A DNA stretch of 64,000 nucleotides, taken from the NCBI RefSeq assembly GCF_002776525.5, contig NC_045438.1, forward strand, positions 143,942,095 to 144,006,094. The letters are read 5' to 3'. Under the pieces are notes generated by a model. It did not search any database. It had not been told where the DNA came from and saw only the letters and a program-made list of their open reading frames with translations. Below are positions 53,615 to 64,000 of the stretch, in pieces; positions within the stretch are counted from its first letter, which is position 1, and every line of letters begins with the position of its first letter. Made by a program: the position numbers and the translations under genes. Origin of the DNA: Piliocolobus tephrosceles (taxonomy: Eukaryota; Chordata; Mammalia; Primates; Cercopithecidae).

Positions 53615-54573
53615 AAATCATCCCACTTTCTTTTCATCCTTTCATTTGGCTAACCTGAGAGTGAATACCATTTCCTCTCACTCTTTTAGGAGCCCATCTC
53701 TTGCTTTTAATGTAAAATATGCATAATTTGTGCTTTCAGATTACCATCAGTTTCATGAAGAGCTTAATTTTTCCCACGAATGAAGTGTAACTGGCTACCT
53801 AATGATATATCCTAAGCTTAACATTTTCTAAACCCTGTTTCTTGGCCCTAAATCTGCCCCCTTCCTTCCACCTCCCAAGTGGAATTGACATCTTTGCTTC
53901 CCCTGCAGGAATCTGACCTTGTAACAGGCTCTAGATAAGCCCTATTAGAACAGCGAGAGGTAGAGAGACCAGGAGTGGCTGCTCTTGTGTAATCACATAC
54001 AAGTGTCAGCATCTGTTGCCAAATACTGACAGAGAAGCCGGTTCCAGCTGATCACCATAAAAGCTTTCCCAGCACTTGTGGCTTGGGAGGCGGAGGAAGC
54101 AGGACAGCCTGATAAATGTGTAGAAAGGATGCATGAGAGATCCACCCTTGTAAGGTGAGGTGGTCCAATATGTTGACTGTCTGCACAGGTGAGCCTTTTT
54201 ATAGAAAGCAAAAAATATCTGGAGACAACCTTGCTTGCATTTCTACACAAATTTCATGTTAAAATGAAATCCAGTAAAAACCTCGGTCAGAAGATGCAGT
54301 GCTTCTGGCCTAAGGCTTTTCAGATTTCAGTTTATCCTCCCACCCCCACCCCTCAGGAGTACAGAGTTTGTTTGCTGTTCTGGTGAAGCTAAACAGTAGT
54401 TGAACAGTTGACTTCATTGGAAAACGATATTGTTTTGAAATGAGGCTTGGTTTCCCTGGTCAGTGACCTGCTTAGAGAGAAGTGGTGGGTGTGCGCCTGG
54501 ATTTCGGAGTCACGGTGCTGCTGCAGCTCTGAGCATTCCCATGTCATTGGAGGAGCCTGTGGGGAATGAGAGC

Positions 54574-54673
54574 ATGTCTGCTTTCAGGTTGTGGCCCGGC
54601 CTGCTGATGATCGTGCTGGCTTCTCTCTGCCATAGAGGTTCATCGTGTGGCCTTTCAACGCACGTAGAAATCG
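54574..54673 (+). CDS. GPLD1: GPLD1 coding exon 1 (signal peptide)
   Basis: ATG with A at -3, then 33 codons to THVEI and one base of a split Gly. Donor 'gtaagt' at 54674. I chose this ATG because it starts the hydrophobic signal peptide directly; an in-frame ATG lies 11 codons upstream (54541), in weaker context. Confidence 0.94.
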
Positions 54674-57600
54674 GTAAGTACTGGTGTCTCGTTATGTTAT
54701 TGAGAGGACAGTACAACCCTCAAAGACATTAAGGAAGAGATTGAAAATCTAGCTCGTGGATTGATAGAGTTTCCCCTGGGCACTGAGCTGAGTGGCCTGA
54801 GAGCTGGGAGGAGAAGCCCGTGATTGCAATCATCCAGGGATAGGGATTGGCAGCACGGGTTCAGTTAAGGGGAAAATAAGAAAGACAGCTGATGCCCCGT
54901 TGGTCATGGGGCCCCTGCGTGTTTCTCTGGATGGGAAAATAGAGGCTTTGTAAACGAGAGGTTGCAATGCAGCAGCAGAACTGACAGAATGGGAGAGGAA
55001 CAAGATGGGTGGAATATGGCAGGAATGAGAAATGTACTTTTGTTGTTTTACATGTGCAAGGACAGACATTTCCGACTATATGTAAAGAGCCATCTGTGGC
55101 CATGGGAGTGGGTCCCTGAGTCAAATTGCTATAAAAGTGTTTGGCTTCAGGAAGGTCAAGAAAGTAAGGGAGTGTGGTCATCCATATTCACGGTGCCAGT
55201 AAGATGGCAGGAGTTGGGGAGGAAAAGGGGACAGCAAGCCAGTGCCACCGACCTTAGGGGCAAGGGCAGAGTCATCCTGTATATAGGGAGATGGTACCAC
55301 AAAGAGTTATTTAAAATTTTTATTTTTCTAGCTTTATTGATGTATAATTGACACAAATTGTATAAATTTAAGATACACAACATGATGTGTTGATATATGT
55401 ATGCCTTGTGAAATGATTAGCACAATCAAGCTAATTAACACATGCGCCCCCCACATAGCTACTATGTTTTTTGCATATGGACTGAGAACACTTAAGATCT
55501 TTCTTAGCAAAAGGATTTGGTTCTTGTGTGAAGTGTATTTGTAACATGTTTTAGCACATGGAAAATGTGAGTCAATTTGTAATAGAATTAGCTATCATAA
55601 CATTCTATAGCAATTTTCAGATTAATTTCAGATATACCTGATGTTCTGAGTTTTCTCTCTTTTTTTTTTTTTTTTTTTTTTTTTGAGACAGAGTCTCGCT
55701 CTGTCCCCCAGGCTGGACTGCAGTGGCGTGATCTCGGCTCACTGCAAGCTCATCCTCCTGAGTTCACGCCATTCTTCTGCCTCCCAAGTAGCTGGGACTA
55801 TAGGCGCCCACCACCACGCCTGGCAAATTTTTTTGTATTGTTTTAGTAGAGATGGGATTTCAGGATGTTAGCCAGGATGGTCTCGATCTCCTGACCTTGT
55901 GATCTGCCTGTCTTGGCCTACCAAAGTACTGGGATTACAGGCGTGAGCCATCACGCCTAGCCTGAGTTTTCTTTAATTTAGATAAAAATTATAACATAAT
56001 TTTATAGTTATACCACCTCCAGAAGTTTCAAAGAATAATAAGATTATAGGGAAAAAAATGAAAATTTGTCAGTGCTAAACAGACATATATACTGGGCTAT
56101 GATGGGCAAGAAACTGTTGTCACAGAATTTGACTATCTGAAAGGACACTAGAAGTCACCAAGTCCAGTTCTTTTCTTTTACAGATGAAGAAACTGATACT
56201 AGACAGTTTTTAACTTTTTAGTGGCCTGGCCTGGAATTACATGTCCTGACAGCTGGTCTGGCGTTCTTTCCATTAAAAATGTATTGCTAGAAGGGAGTCG
56301 GGAAACAATGGAAAAGAGAGCCAGACTTAGGTTCTAATTCCAGCCATCCAGTAAAGTGGATGTGTGACTCTGAGCAATTCACTTTACCTACCTCTCAATT
56401 CTATAAAATGAGGGGGTTGAACTTCTTGAAGAATTCTAAAGTGTCTTCCAGTTCTATGTTCTGTGAAGTTGAAATTGCTAAAACTACAGAATGAGCTGAT
56501 GAGGAACAAATATGAATGGAAATATTCAATTTTTTAATCCTTAGAGTTTAAAAATTTACAAGACAGATTGCATCTGAAATTTTAATAAAACCAGATAATC
56601 GCTTGCCTTTCTTCGATGAGTACCAAAGGTCCTAATTGATATTTAAAGAATAATATTTATGTGAACATAATTGAAAGCATCTCCTGAAATAGAATCTGCA
56701 CGGATTCTGAGAATTTTTTTTACACAGAAGAAGACCAAAACTCCATCATTTATTTACTAATAAATTAGATGATTTTTATAAATGTTTTGGTTCACTTTTT
56801 CGTTTCTTATGAAGGGCCTGAGTGGAAGGTCAGCATTGTGTGAGTGAGTTAATTAGAAATGGCTTCATTCAGCATAAATCACTGGAATCCTATACACAGG
56901 TTATTTGGATTTGTGGGTTGTGACTTTTATGATATTAATGCTTATAATATAGTGGTGGCTATAGTTTTTTGTTATATGAATTTTTGTAATTGGAGGTGAT
57001 TCACAACAGAAATAAAGTATCACCTTTGAATGTCACTTCACAGGGAATGTTAGTCCTCTTATTGGTTCTTGGGAGGTTCAGGCTGTGGGTGGGTGTGGGG
57101 TGGAGCTGGTAGTTTCCTGAGATTATTTTGTCCTTGTGGTCCAATGATGAGAAAGTTTTGAGGATCATTGGCTCAGTCCATGGGTTAGGTGTTATATTGT
57201 GTTTTGTACTTAGGTTTGTCTACTTCAGTACTGAAGCAAAGTATGATGATGACAGGTTTTTTTTTTGTTTGTTTGTTTTTGAGACAGTCTTGCTCTGTTG
57301 CCCAGGCTGGAGTGCAGTGGCGTGGTCTTGGCTCACTGCAACCTCTGCCTCCCGGGTTCAAGTGATTCCCCTGCCTCAGCCTCCCAAGTAGCTGGGATTA
57401 CAGGCACGTACCACCAGGCCTGGCTAATTTTTTGTATTTTTAGTAGAAATGGGGTTTCTCCATGTTGATCAGGCTGGTCTCGAACTCCTGACCTCAGGTG
57501 ATCTGCCCACCTCGGCCTCCCAAAGTGCTGGGATTACAGGTGTCAGCCACCATGCCTGGCCTGACAGTTTCTTTTTCTTGAGCTCCTTACCAAGTGTCAG

Positions 57601-58025
57601 CCACTGTGCTTGTCACTTAGCATTTATTATTTCAACCAACCTATATGGTGGGTATTTTTTAAACTCAATTTTCCATAGGCAGGAACTGAGGTCTAGAGAG
57701 GTTGAATAGCACTAAAGCTCATGGAGCCATTTAATAGTTAAGCAGAAACTTTAAATCACCATCTAAACTTGCTTTGTACTATAACAATAGAAATATTGCA
57801 CAAATCTATACCTAATGAAAATTGCCAGCGAGTGCAAACTCGTTTCATTTCCTGCATCCTTGACAGTTACAACCACAAAATTGTATATTTTTCATTTAAA
57901 ATCATCTCGCCTAAGTTATGTTTTCAGTAATAGTTGAACTTAATTGATTTATGTATTTATTTCTCTCAGGACACAGAGCTCTGGAGTTTCTTCATCTTCA
58001 CAATGGGCATGTTAACTACAAAGAG
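54574..58025 (+). CDS. GPLD1: GPLD1, GPI-specific phospholipase D, first two coding exons, partial
   Basis: GPLD1 is a secreted plasma phospholipase D that cleaves the inositol phosphate bond of GPI anchors and releases anchored proteins (family knowledge). Two exons are in the window: 54574-54673 and 57970-58025, joining in frame to 52 residues. MSAFRLWPGLLMIVLASLCH is a signal peptide with a Leu-rich core, cleaved probably after the HRGSSC region. The mature start, GLSTHVEIGHRALEFLHL, opens the zinc-dependent catalytic domain; its His residues are of the type that bind metal in this phospholipase C-like fold. The beta-propeller repeats lie beyond the window. I found no third exon before 64000. 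The signal peptide appears one residue longer than the human one as I remember it. Confidence 0.95.
55310..55500 (+). mobile_element. Old L1 fragment
   Basis: 'gctttattgatgtataattg', 'gatgtgttgatatatgtatg' and 'aatcaagctaattaacac' are a familiar old-L1 block. Confidence 0.7.
55661..55962 (-). mobile_element. AluY-like, -
   Basis: Long poly-T, 'gagacagagtctcgctctg', a small deletion in the right arm, ending 'atcacgcctagcc'. Exact 'tgagttttct' flanks. Confidence 0.92.
56140..56280 (+). mobile_element. MIR-like SINE fragment
   Basis: 'ttacagatgaagaaactgat' core with diverged flanks. Confidence 0.55.
56305..56470 (-). mobile_element. MIR SINE, -
   Basis: 'ggttctaattccagc', 'gtgactctgagcaattcac' and 'ctataaaatgagggggttg' follow the MIR order in reverse. 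Confidence 0.7.
57257..57561 (-). mobile_element. Alu, -
   Basis: TTTG-rich tail, 'gagacagtcttgctctgttg', ending 'ccaccatgcctggc'. Flanks 'gacaggttttt' and 'gacagtttcttt'. Confidence 0.92.
57585..57720 (+). mobile_element. MIR SINE fragment, +
   Basis: 'ccaagtgtcagccactgtgc' and 'aggaactgaggtctagagag' are MIR blocks. Confidence 0.65.
57970..58025 (+). CDS. GPLD1: GPLD1 coding exon 2
   Basis: 56 bp, completing Gly then HRALEFLHLHNGHVNYKE. Acceptor 'ttctctcag' before 57970, donor 'gtagaa' at 58026. The human protein reads very similarly, with Gln, Arg and Arg at three of these positions from memory. Confidence 0.94.
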
Positions 58026-58131
58026 GTAGAAATCTTGATTTTTCTTTTCTTCTTTGTGCATTAGTTTTCTTCTATAGGTGCCAAACAAAGATCCTAACAG
58101 ATATTTAAACAGTAATTTTAAGACTTATTTT

Positions 58132-58419
58132 GGCTGGCCGTGGTGGCTCACACCTGTAATCCCAGCACTTTGGGAAGCCGAGGCAGGCAGATCACCTGAG
58201 GTCAGGAGTTCGGGACCACCCTGACCAACATGGAGAAACCCCCATCTCTACTAAAAATACAAAATTAGCCAGGCGTGGTGGTGCATGCCTGCAATCCCAG
58301 CTATTCGGGAGGCTGAGGCAGGAGAATCGCTTGAACCCGGGAGGTGGAGGTTGTGGTACACTCCACTGCACTCCAGCCTGGGCAACAAGAGCGAAACTCC
58401 GTCTCAAAACAAAAAAAAA
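58132..58419 (+). mobile_element. Alu, +
   Basis: Starts 'ggctggccgtggtggctc'; flanks 'aagacttatttt' and 'aagactcatttt'. Confidence 0.92.
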
Positions 58420-58700
58420 GACTCATTTTTTATTTCTTTATGTTATAATGTTGTATATTATGTTATTAATGTTATAAGACATTAATATTATGGTTAAAAG
58501 CTATATGTCTCTTCCAAGTGCTAGTTGAACATTTTATATGTATCTTATATATATCACACTTAAAATTTAAACATTTTAATGGTAAGAATCATAATTTGAA
58601 AAAATACTTGAGAAATTTTTTAAATAGTACATTTTTAAAAGTTGCTAATTTTGTCTGTATCATTCCAGTATTAGTATATGTGCTGCTGAGAAGAGCACAT

Positions 58701-58836
58701 CTTTTTTGTTTTTATTACAGAGATAGGGCTCTCACTATGTTGCCCAAGCTGGTCTTGAAATCCTGGGCTCACGCAATCCTCCCACCTTGGCCTCCCAAAG
58801 CACTGGGATTATAGGCACGAGCCACTATGCCTGGCC
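58701..58836 (-). mobile_element. Alu monomer (FLAM-like), -
   Basis: One arm between the duplicated flanks 'catcttttttgttttt'. Confidence 0.87.
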
Positions 58837-59442
58837 CATCTTTTTTGTTTTTGTTTTAAAAAGTCACACTTGAGAGAGATCATTTATTTTCCACTTCTTG
58901 TTACTGTGTGTTACATGCAAATTGCATCACCAGGAGGAGAAGGAAGTGTTTATTAAAAAATATGCCCCGAGATTCTCCGTCTAACTCCTACTATATTCTA
59001 TATCCTGGTAGGACTAGCTGATGACTCACCTTTACCCATCTTCAAATGAATACATTCTGATCATATGCACTATTTGTTCTATGGCTAAGTAATACTTTGT
59101 GACAAAGATATAATTATTTCATACCTACATTCGATAAGTGGTTAGCATTCCCTTCTGACATCAGAACTGGGTCATTTGATAACAGTAAGTCTTGATAGTC
59201 CATCTGGGAAACAGGATGGTAAGATAACTGAAATTTGTTGTGTCCTCAAAATATTTTTAGTCATAAGATTCAGCTTCTTCCCTCGCCAACTTAACAGGCT
59301 GAATGAGGAAAAACAGCATTTATATCTGATAGTCATCTTCAGTGACCTTGATGGCGAGTAGGCAGGAAAGAGGAGTGGAAATGAGAATCCACCTAATTCA
59401 TCACATGAACAATCAATCCAGAGTGTGTGCAGAGTGATTTCT

Positions 59443-59480
59443 AGTAGAGGTATTCTACCAGGTATTCTAGTAGAGGTATT
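59443..59480 (+). repeat. Short tandem duplication
   Basis: 'tctagtagaggtatt' occurs twice with 'ctaccaggtat' between. Confidence 0.85.
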
Positions 59481-59565
59481 ATTAATTTAAAACATGTTAA
59501 ATGAACACAGACACTCCCTTTCAGGATGCATTCTAATCCAAATACTAATGTCATCCTCAGAAATA

Positions 59566-59894
59566 GGCCAGGCATGATGGTTTACACCTGTGATCCCAGC
59601 ACTTTGGGAGGCCAACGCCGGTCGATCACTTGAGGTCAGGACTTTGAGATCAACCTGGCCAACATGATGAAACCCCATCTTCACTAAAAATATAAAAATT
59701 AGCTGGCCATAGTAGCAGACACCTATAGTCTAGTCCCAGCTACTTGGGAGGCTGAGGCAGGGAATCATTTGAACCTGGAAGGTGGAGTCTGAAGTGAGCT
59801 GAGATAACACCACTGCACTCCAGCCTAGGTGACAGAGCAAGCCTCCGTCTCAAACAAAACAAAACAAAAACACAAAAACAAAACAAAACAAAAG
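59566..59894 (+). mobile_element. Alu, +
   Basis: Starts 'ggccaggcatgatggttt'; the tail is a long AAAAC array that abuts L1 sequence directly. Confidence 0.9.
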
Positions 59895-59895
59895 C

Positions 59896-62569
59896 AGCCC
59901 CTGAATGCATTGATTTTTTGAAGGATTTTTTTTTGTGTGTGTGTGTCTCCATCTCCTTAAGTTCTGCTCTGATCTTAGTTATTTCTTGTCTTCTGCTAGC
60001 TTTTGAATTTGTTTGCTCTTGCTTCTCTAGTTCTTTTCATTGTGATGTTAGCGTGTCGATTTTAGATCTTTCCTGCTTTCTCTTGTGGGCCCTTAGTGCT
60101 ATAAATTTCCCTCCACACACTGCTTTAAATGTGTCCCAGAGATTCTGATACGTTGTGTCTTTGTTCTCATTGGTTTTAAAGAACATTTTTATTTCTGCCT
60201 GTATTTCGCTGTTTACCCAGTAGTCATTCAGGAGCAGGTTTTTCAGTTTCTAGGTAGTGTGGTTTTGAGTGAGTTTCTTAATCCTGAGTTCTAATTTGAT
60301 TGCACTATGGTCTGAGTGACTGTTATGATTTCCATTCTTTTGCATTTGCTGGGGAATGTTTTACTTCCAATTATGTGGTCAGTTTTAGAATAAGCGTGAT
60401 GTGGTGCTGAGAAGAATGTATATTCTGTTGATTTGGGATGGAGAGTTCTGTAGATGTCTATTAGGTCCGCTTGGTCCAGAGCTGAGTTCAAGTCCTGGAT
60501 ATCCTTGTTAATTTCCTGTCTCCTTGATCTGTCTAATATTGATAGTGGGGTGTTAAAGTCTCCCACTATTATCGTGTGGGAGTCTAAGTCTCTTTGTAGG
60601 TCTCTAAGAACTTGCTTTACGAATTGGGTGCTTCTGTACTGTGTGCATATATATTTAGGATAGTTAGCTCTTCTTGTTGCATTGATCCCTTCACCATTAT
60701 GTAATGCCCTTCTTTGTCTCTTCTGATCTTTGTTGGTTTAAAGTCTGTTTTATCAGAGACCAGGATTACAACTCCCACCTTTTTTTTTTTTTTTTTTGCT
60801 TTCTACTTGCTTGGTAAATATTCCTCCATCCCTTTATTTTCAGCTTATGTGTGTCTTTGCACGTGAGGGTGGGTCTCCTGAATACAGTGCACCGATGGGT
60901 CTTGATTCTTTATCCAATTTGCCAGTCTATGTCTTTTAATTGGAGCATTTAGCCCATTTACATTTAAGGTTAATATTGTTATGTGTGAATTTGATCCTGT
61001 CATTATGATGCTAGCTGGTTATTTTGCCAGTTCATTGATGCAGTTTCTTTGTGGTGTCAATGGTCTTTACAATTCAGCGTGTTTTTGCAGTGGCTGGTAC
61101 TGGTTCTTCCTTTCCATGTTTAGTGCTTCCTTCAGGAGCTCTTGTAAGGCAGGCCTGGTGGTGACAGAATCTCTCAGCATTTGCTTGTGTATAAAGGATT
61201 TTATTTCTCCTTCACTTATGAAACTTAGTCTGGCTGGATATGAAATTCTGTGTTGAAAATTCTTTAAGAATGTTGAATATTGTACCCCATTCTCTTCTGG
61301 CTTGTAGGGTCTCTGCAGAGAGATCTGCTATTAGTTTGATCGGCTTCCCTTTGTGGGTAGCCTGACCTTTCTCTCTGGCTGCCCTTAACATTTTTTCCTT
61401 CATTTCAACCTTGGTGAGTCTGACGATTATGTGTCTTGGGGTTGCTCTTCTCGAGGAGTATCTTTGTGGTGTTCTCTGTATTTCCTGAATTTGAATATTG
61501 GCCTATCTTGCTCGGTTGGGGAAGTTCTCCTGCATGATATCCTGCAGAGTGTTTTCCAACTTGGATCCATTCTCCCCATCACTTTCAGGTACACCAGTGA
61601 AACGTAGGTTTGGTCTTTTCACATAGTCCCATATTACTTGGAGGCTTTGCTTGTTCCTTTTCAGTCTTTTTACTCTAATCTTGTCTTCTTGATTTATTTC
61701 ATTAAGTTGATCTTCAATCTCTGATATCCTTTCTTGTGCTTGATGGATTCAGCTATCGATATTTGTGTATGCTTCACGAAGTTCTCATGCTGTTTTTCAT
61801 CTCCATCAGGTCATTTATGTTCTTCTCTAAATTGCTTATTCTAGTTAGCAATTCCTCTAACCTTTTTTTCAAGGTTCTTAGCTTCCTTGCATTGGGTTAG
61901 AGCATGCTCCTTTAGCTCTGAGGAGTTTGTTATTACCCACCTTCTGAAGCCTACTTCTGTCTGTTCATCAAACTCATTCTCCATCCAGTTTTGTTCCCTT
62001 GCTGGCAAGGAGTTGTGTTCCTTTGGAGAAGAGGCATTCTGGTTTTTGGAATTTTCAGGCTTTTTGTGCTGGTTTCTCCCCATCTTTGTGGATTTATCTA
62101 CCTTTGGTCTTTGATGTCGGTGACCTCGGATGGTGTCTCTCTCTAACAGTCAGGCCCCTCTGCTGCAGGTCTGCTGGAGGTCCACTCCAGACCCTGTTTG
62201 CGTTGGTATCACCAGTGGAGGCTGCAGAACAGCAAAGATTGCTGCCTGTTCTTTCCTCTGGAAACTTCGTCCCAGAGGGGCAACTGCCAGATGTCAGTCA
62301 GACCTCTCCTGTATGAGGTTTCTGTTGGCCCCTACTGGGAGGTGTCTTCCAGTCAGGATACACGGCGGTCAGGATCCCACTAGAGGAGACAGTCTGACCC
62401 TTAGCAGAGCTTGAACGCTGTGCTGGGAGGTCTGCTGCTCTCTTCAGAGCAGTCAGGTAGGGACGTTTAAGTCTGCTGAAGCTGTGCCCATAGCTACCCC
62501 TTCCCCCAGGTGCTCTGTCCCCAGGGATATGGAGGTTTTCTCTATAAGTCCCTGGCTGGGACTGCTGCC
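59896..62569 (-). mobile_element. L1, -, 5' UTR, ORF1 and N-terminal ORF2 only (3' part missing)
   Basis: Reading the - strand: L1 5' UTR (62569 to about 62100); ORF1 start MGRNQHKKPENSKNQNASS near 62083 and ORF1 end LIADLSAETLQARREWG near 61330; ORF2 endonuclease segments MGDFNTPLSILDRSRRQ and STEYTFFSAPHHAYSKTDHI (60566-60291). It stops near 59896 in early ORF2, against an Alu tail. Multiple stops and frameshifts make it inactive. The 5' edge is cut by another Alu. Confidence 0.92.
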
Positions 62570-62880
62570 TTTTTTTCAGAGATGTCCTGTCCAGAGAGTG
62601 GTCTTGCCCTGTTACCCAGGCTGGAGTGCAGTGGCATGAACTCGGCTGACTGCAACTTCCACCTCCTGGGTTCAAGCGATCCTCCCACCTCAGCCTCCTG
62701 AGTAGCTGGGACCACAGGTGCATGCCACCACACCCAGCTAATTTTTTGTATTTTTGTTAGGAATGAGGTTTCAGCTTGTTTCCCAGGCTGTTTCGAACTC
62801 CTGAGCTCAAGTGATTCGCCCACTGCAGACTCCCAGAGTGCTGGGATTACAGATGTGAGCCAGAGACACTGCACCTGGCC
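62570..62880 (-). mobile_element. Alu, -, at the L1 5' edge
   Basis: 'gtggtcttgccctgttaccc' to 'ctgcacctggcc'; the tail region is replaced by 'agagatgtcctgtccagag'. Diverged. Confidence 0.87.
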
Positions 62881-62950
62881 TTTATTCACTTTCATTTTTG
62901 TCAATTTGGTAGGTGGAAAATGGCTTTTGTTTTAGGTTTAATTGGCATTC

Positions 62951-63128
62951 TTTTTTTTCTTTTTTGAGACAGCGTCTGGCTCTGTCACCCAGGCTAGAGT
63001 GCAGTGGCATGATCTCAACTCACTGTAACTTCCACCTCCCAGGTTCAAGCAATCCTCTCAACTCAGCCTCCCAAGTAACTGGGACTACAGACACACACCA
63101 CCACACCAGGCTAATTTTTGTATTTTTT
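62951..63128 (-). mobile_element. Alu, -, right arm only
   Basis: Poly-T, 'gagacagcgtctggctctg', ending abruptly at 'ctaatttttgtatttttt'. The other arm is absent. Confidence 0.88.
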
Positions 63129-63353
63129 ATGCATCAATTTTTCTGTTATGGTTTCTACTTGTAAATTATGCTTAGAAAAATTATTCCCACTTCATGGTTG
63201 TATAATTATTCACTTAAATTTTATCCTGTTAATTTTATGGCTTCATTTTTGACATTTAACCTTATAATTCATCTTGTATTTGGGTATAAAACTTGACAGG
63301 GATCCAGTGACTTGTCATCATTGGTAATATTAATTTCAAGTCAGTGTCAAGGG

Positions 63354-63698
63354 CAGTGGTCCCCAAGTTTTTTGACACAAGGGACTGGTTTCATGGAAGA
63401 CAATCTTTCTATGGATGGGGTGAGGGTGGGGTGTAGATGGGTTCAGAATGAAACTGTTTCACCTCAGATCATCAGGCATTAGATTATCCTAAGGAGCGTG
63501 CAACCTAGATCCCTAGCATGTGCAGTTCCCAGTATGATTCACACTTCTCTGAGAATCTAATGCCACTGCTGCTGTGACAGGTGGTGGAGCTCAGGAGGCA
63601 ATGCTTGCTTGCCCACTGCTCACCTCTCGCTGTGTGGCCCCATTCCTAAAAGGTCACAGACTGGTACCAGTTCATGGCCTGGGGGCTGGGGACCCCTG
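63354..63698 (+). mobile_element. hAT-type (Charlie-like) DNA transposon, +
   Basis: Inverted ends 'cagtggtccccaag' and 'ctggggacccctg'; body 'gggactggtttcatggaaga' and 'cctctcgctgtgtggcccc' is a familiar mammalian hAT element. Confidence 0.82.
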
Positions 63699-63827
63699 AT
63701 GTAGGGTAAACATGGATTTGCCCATGCAATGATGGTATACTCATCGTTATGGGGTTGTGACATCACCATTTGTTGACTACTCCATCCATTATTCATCTGT
63801 TAGACATTAAGTTATATGTGTGCTTGG

Positions 63828-63897
63828 CCAGGCGCGGTGGCTCACGCCTGTAATCCCAGCACTTTGGGAGGCCGAGGTGGGCAGATCACGAGGTCAG
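63828..63897 (+). mobile_element. Alu 5' fragment, +, 3' truncated
   Basis: Only the first about 70 bases of an AluY-like element ('gccaggcgcggtggctcacg' to 'cgaggtcagga'), then unrelated T-rich sequence. Confidence 0.88.
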
Positions 63898-64000
63898 GAT
63901 GATCATTTTTTTTAGTCTTTTTTTTTTTTTAGTCTTCCCAAAACACAAAGGACGTCATCTTACACTAAAGCACAGGTAGCAGCTATAAACTGATATGTAC

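Larger units (their letters stand above)
49400..54460. other. Intergenic interval between ALDH5A1 and GPLD1 (head to head)
   Basis: 5 kb between divergent genes, with a MIR, four Alus and otherwise unassigned sequence (49900-50560, 50900-51540, 51850-52330, 52640-53310 and 53620-54460). No further gene is supported. It should contain the GPLD1 promoter. Confidence 0.7.
54674..57969 (+). other. GPLD1: GPLD1 intron 1
   Basis: 3.3 kb, GT-AG. Holds an old L1 fragment, two Alus and MIR-like pieces; 54720-55300 and 56480-57250 show nothing I can name. Confidence 0.85.
58026..64000 (+). other. GPLD1: GPLD1 intron 2, runs off the window
   Basis: 6 kb of intron with Alus, an L1 fragment and a hAT element. 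58840-59560 and 63130-63350 contain nothing I can name. I found no sequence matching the next GPLD1 exon. Confidence 0.8.

Noticed and set aside
60291..62083. - strand open frames as endonuclease or coiled-coil genes
   Set aside because: They are L1 ORF1 and ORF2 fragments with stops between them.
58026..64000. GPLD1 exon 3
   Set aside because: I looked for sequence encoding the continuation after VNYKE and found none next to a credible acceptor; it presumably lies beyond the window.
1..64000. A novel defence or biosynthetic system
   Set aside because: All supported coding sequence belongs to three known vertebrate genes or to transposable elements.

Overview
This window is nuclear DNA from a primate, most likely an Old World monkey (Cercopithecidae). 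Evidence: three vertebrate genes with GT-AG introns, more than 40 Alu copies, L1, L2, MIR, hAT and pogo-type DNA transposons, and two solo retroviral LTRs. Three AluY copies (about 7885, 25601 and 28650) share a 'gccacctcgcccggcta' block and a 'ggcttgagcca' end that I associate with cercopithecoid AluYR subfamilies. One run of exactly 100 N (44922-45021) marks an assembly gap.

Layout, left to right. (1) 565-4941, + strand: the last two coding exons of KIAA0319, giving the cytoplasmic tail and stop, then a 3' UTR to about 7750. (2) About 7800-10400: hAT and Tigger-type transposon debris between genes. (3) 14189-49139, - strand: the complete ten-exon coding sequence of ALDH5A1, mitochondrial succinate-semialdehyde dehydrogenase, with a 3' UTR of roughly 3 kb below 14189 and a CpG-rich promoter and first exon at about 48570-49400. 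I placed every splice junction. The spliced frame is open, encodes 535 residues, and puts the active-site cysteine at residue 340. (4) 54574-58025, + strand: the first two coding exons of GPLD1 (secreted GPI-specific phospholipase D), starting with its signal peptide; the gene runs out of the window. KIAA0319 and ALDH5A1 are tail to tail; ALDH5A1 and GPLD1 are head to head about 5.4 kb apart. From memory this matches the gene order at human 6p22, inverted.

The genes do not form a pathway. ALDH5A1 completes GABA degradation in mitochondria, GPLD1 releases GPI-anchored proteins, and KIAA0319 is a membrane protein of neurons.

I found no new enzyme system, CRISPR array or bacterial-type operon. 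The most notable non-genic signal is a set of short templated copies: a 56-bp and a 24-bp perfect direct repeat at the ALDH5A1 3' end, a 28-bp inverted copy inserted in an Alu, an 86-bp diverged copy of L2 sequence inserted in another repeat, and an 11-bp fold-back copy in an L1. Also notable is a solo LTR12-type LTR with a CCAAT-box array in ALDH5A1 intron 1, oriented toward the ALDH5A1/GPLD1 promoter interval. Repeat boundaries are read by eye, so allow about 5-15 bp error except where target-site duplications are stated.
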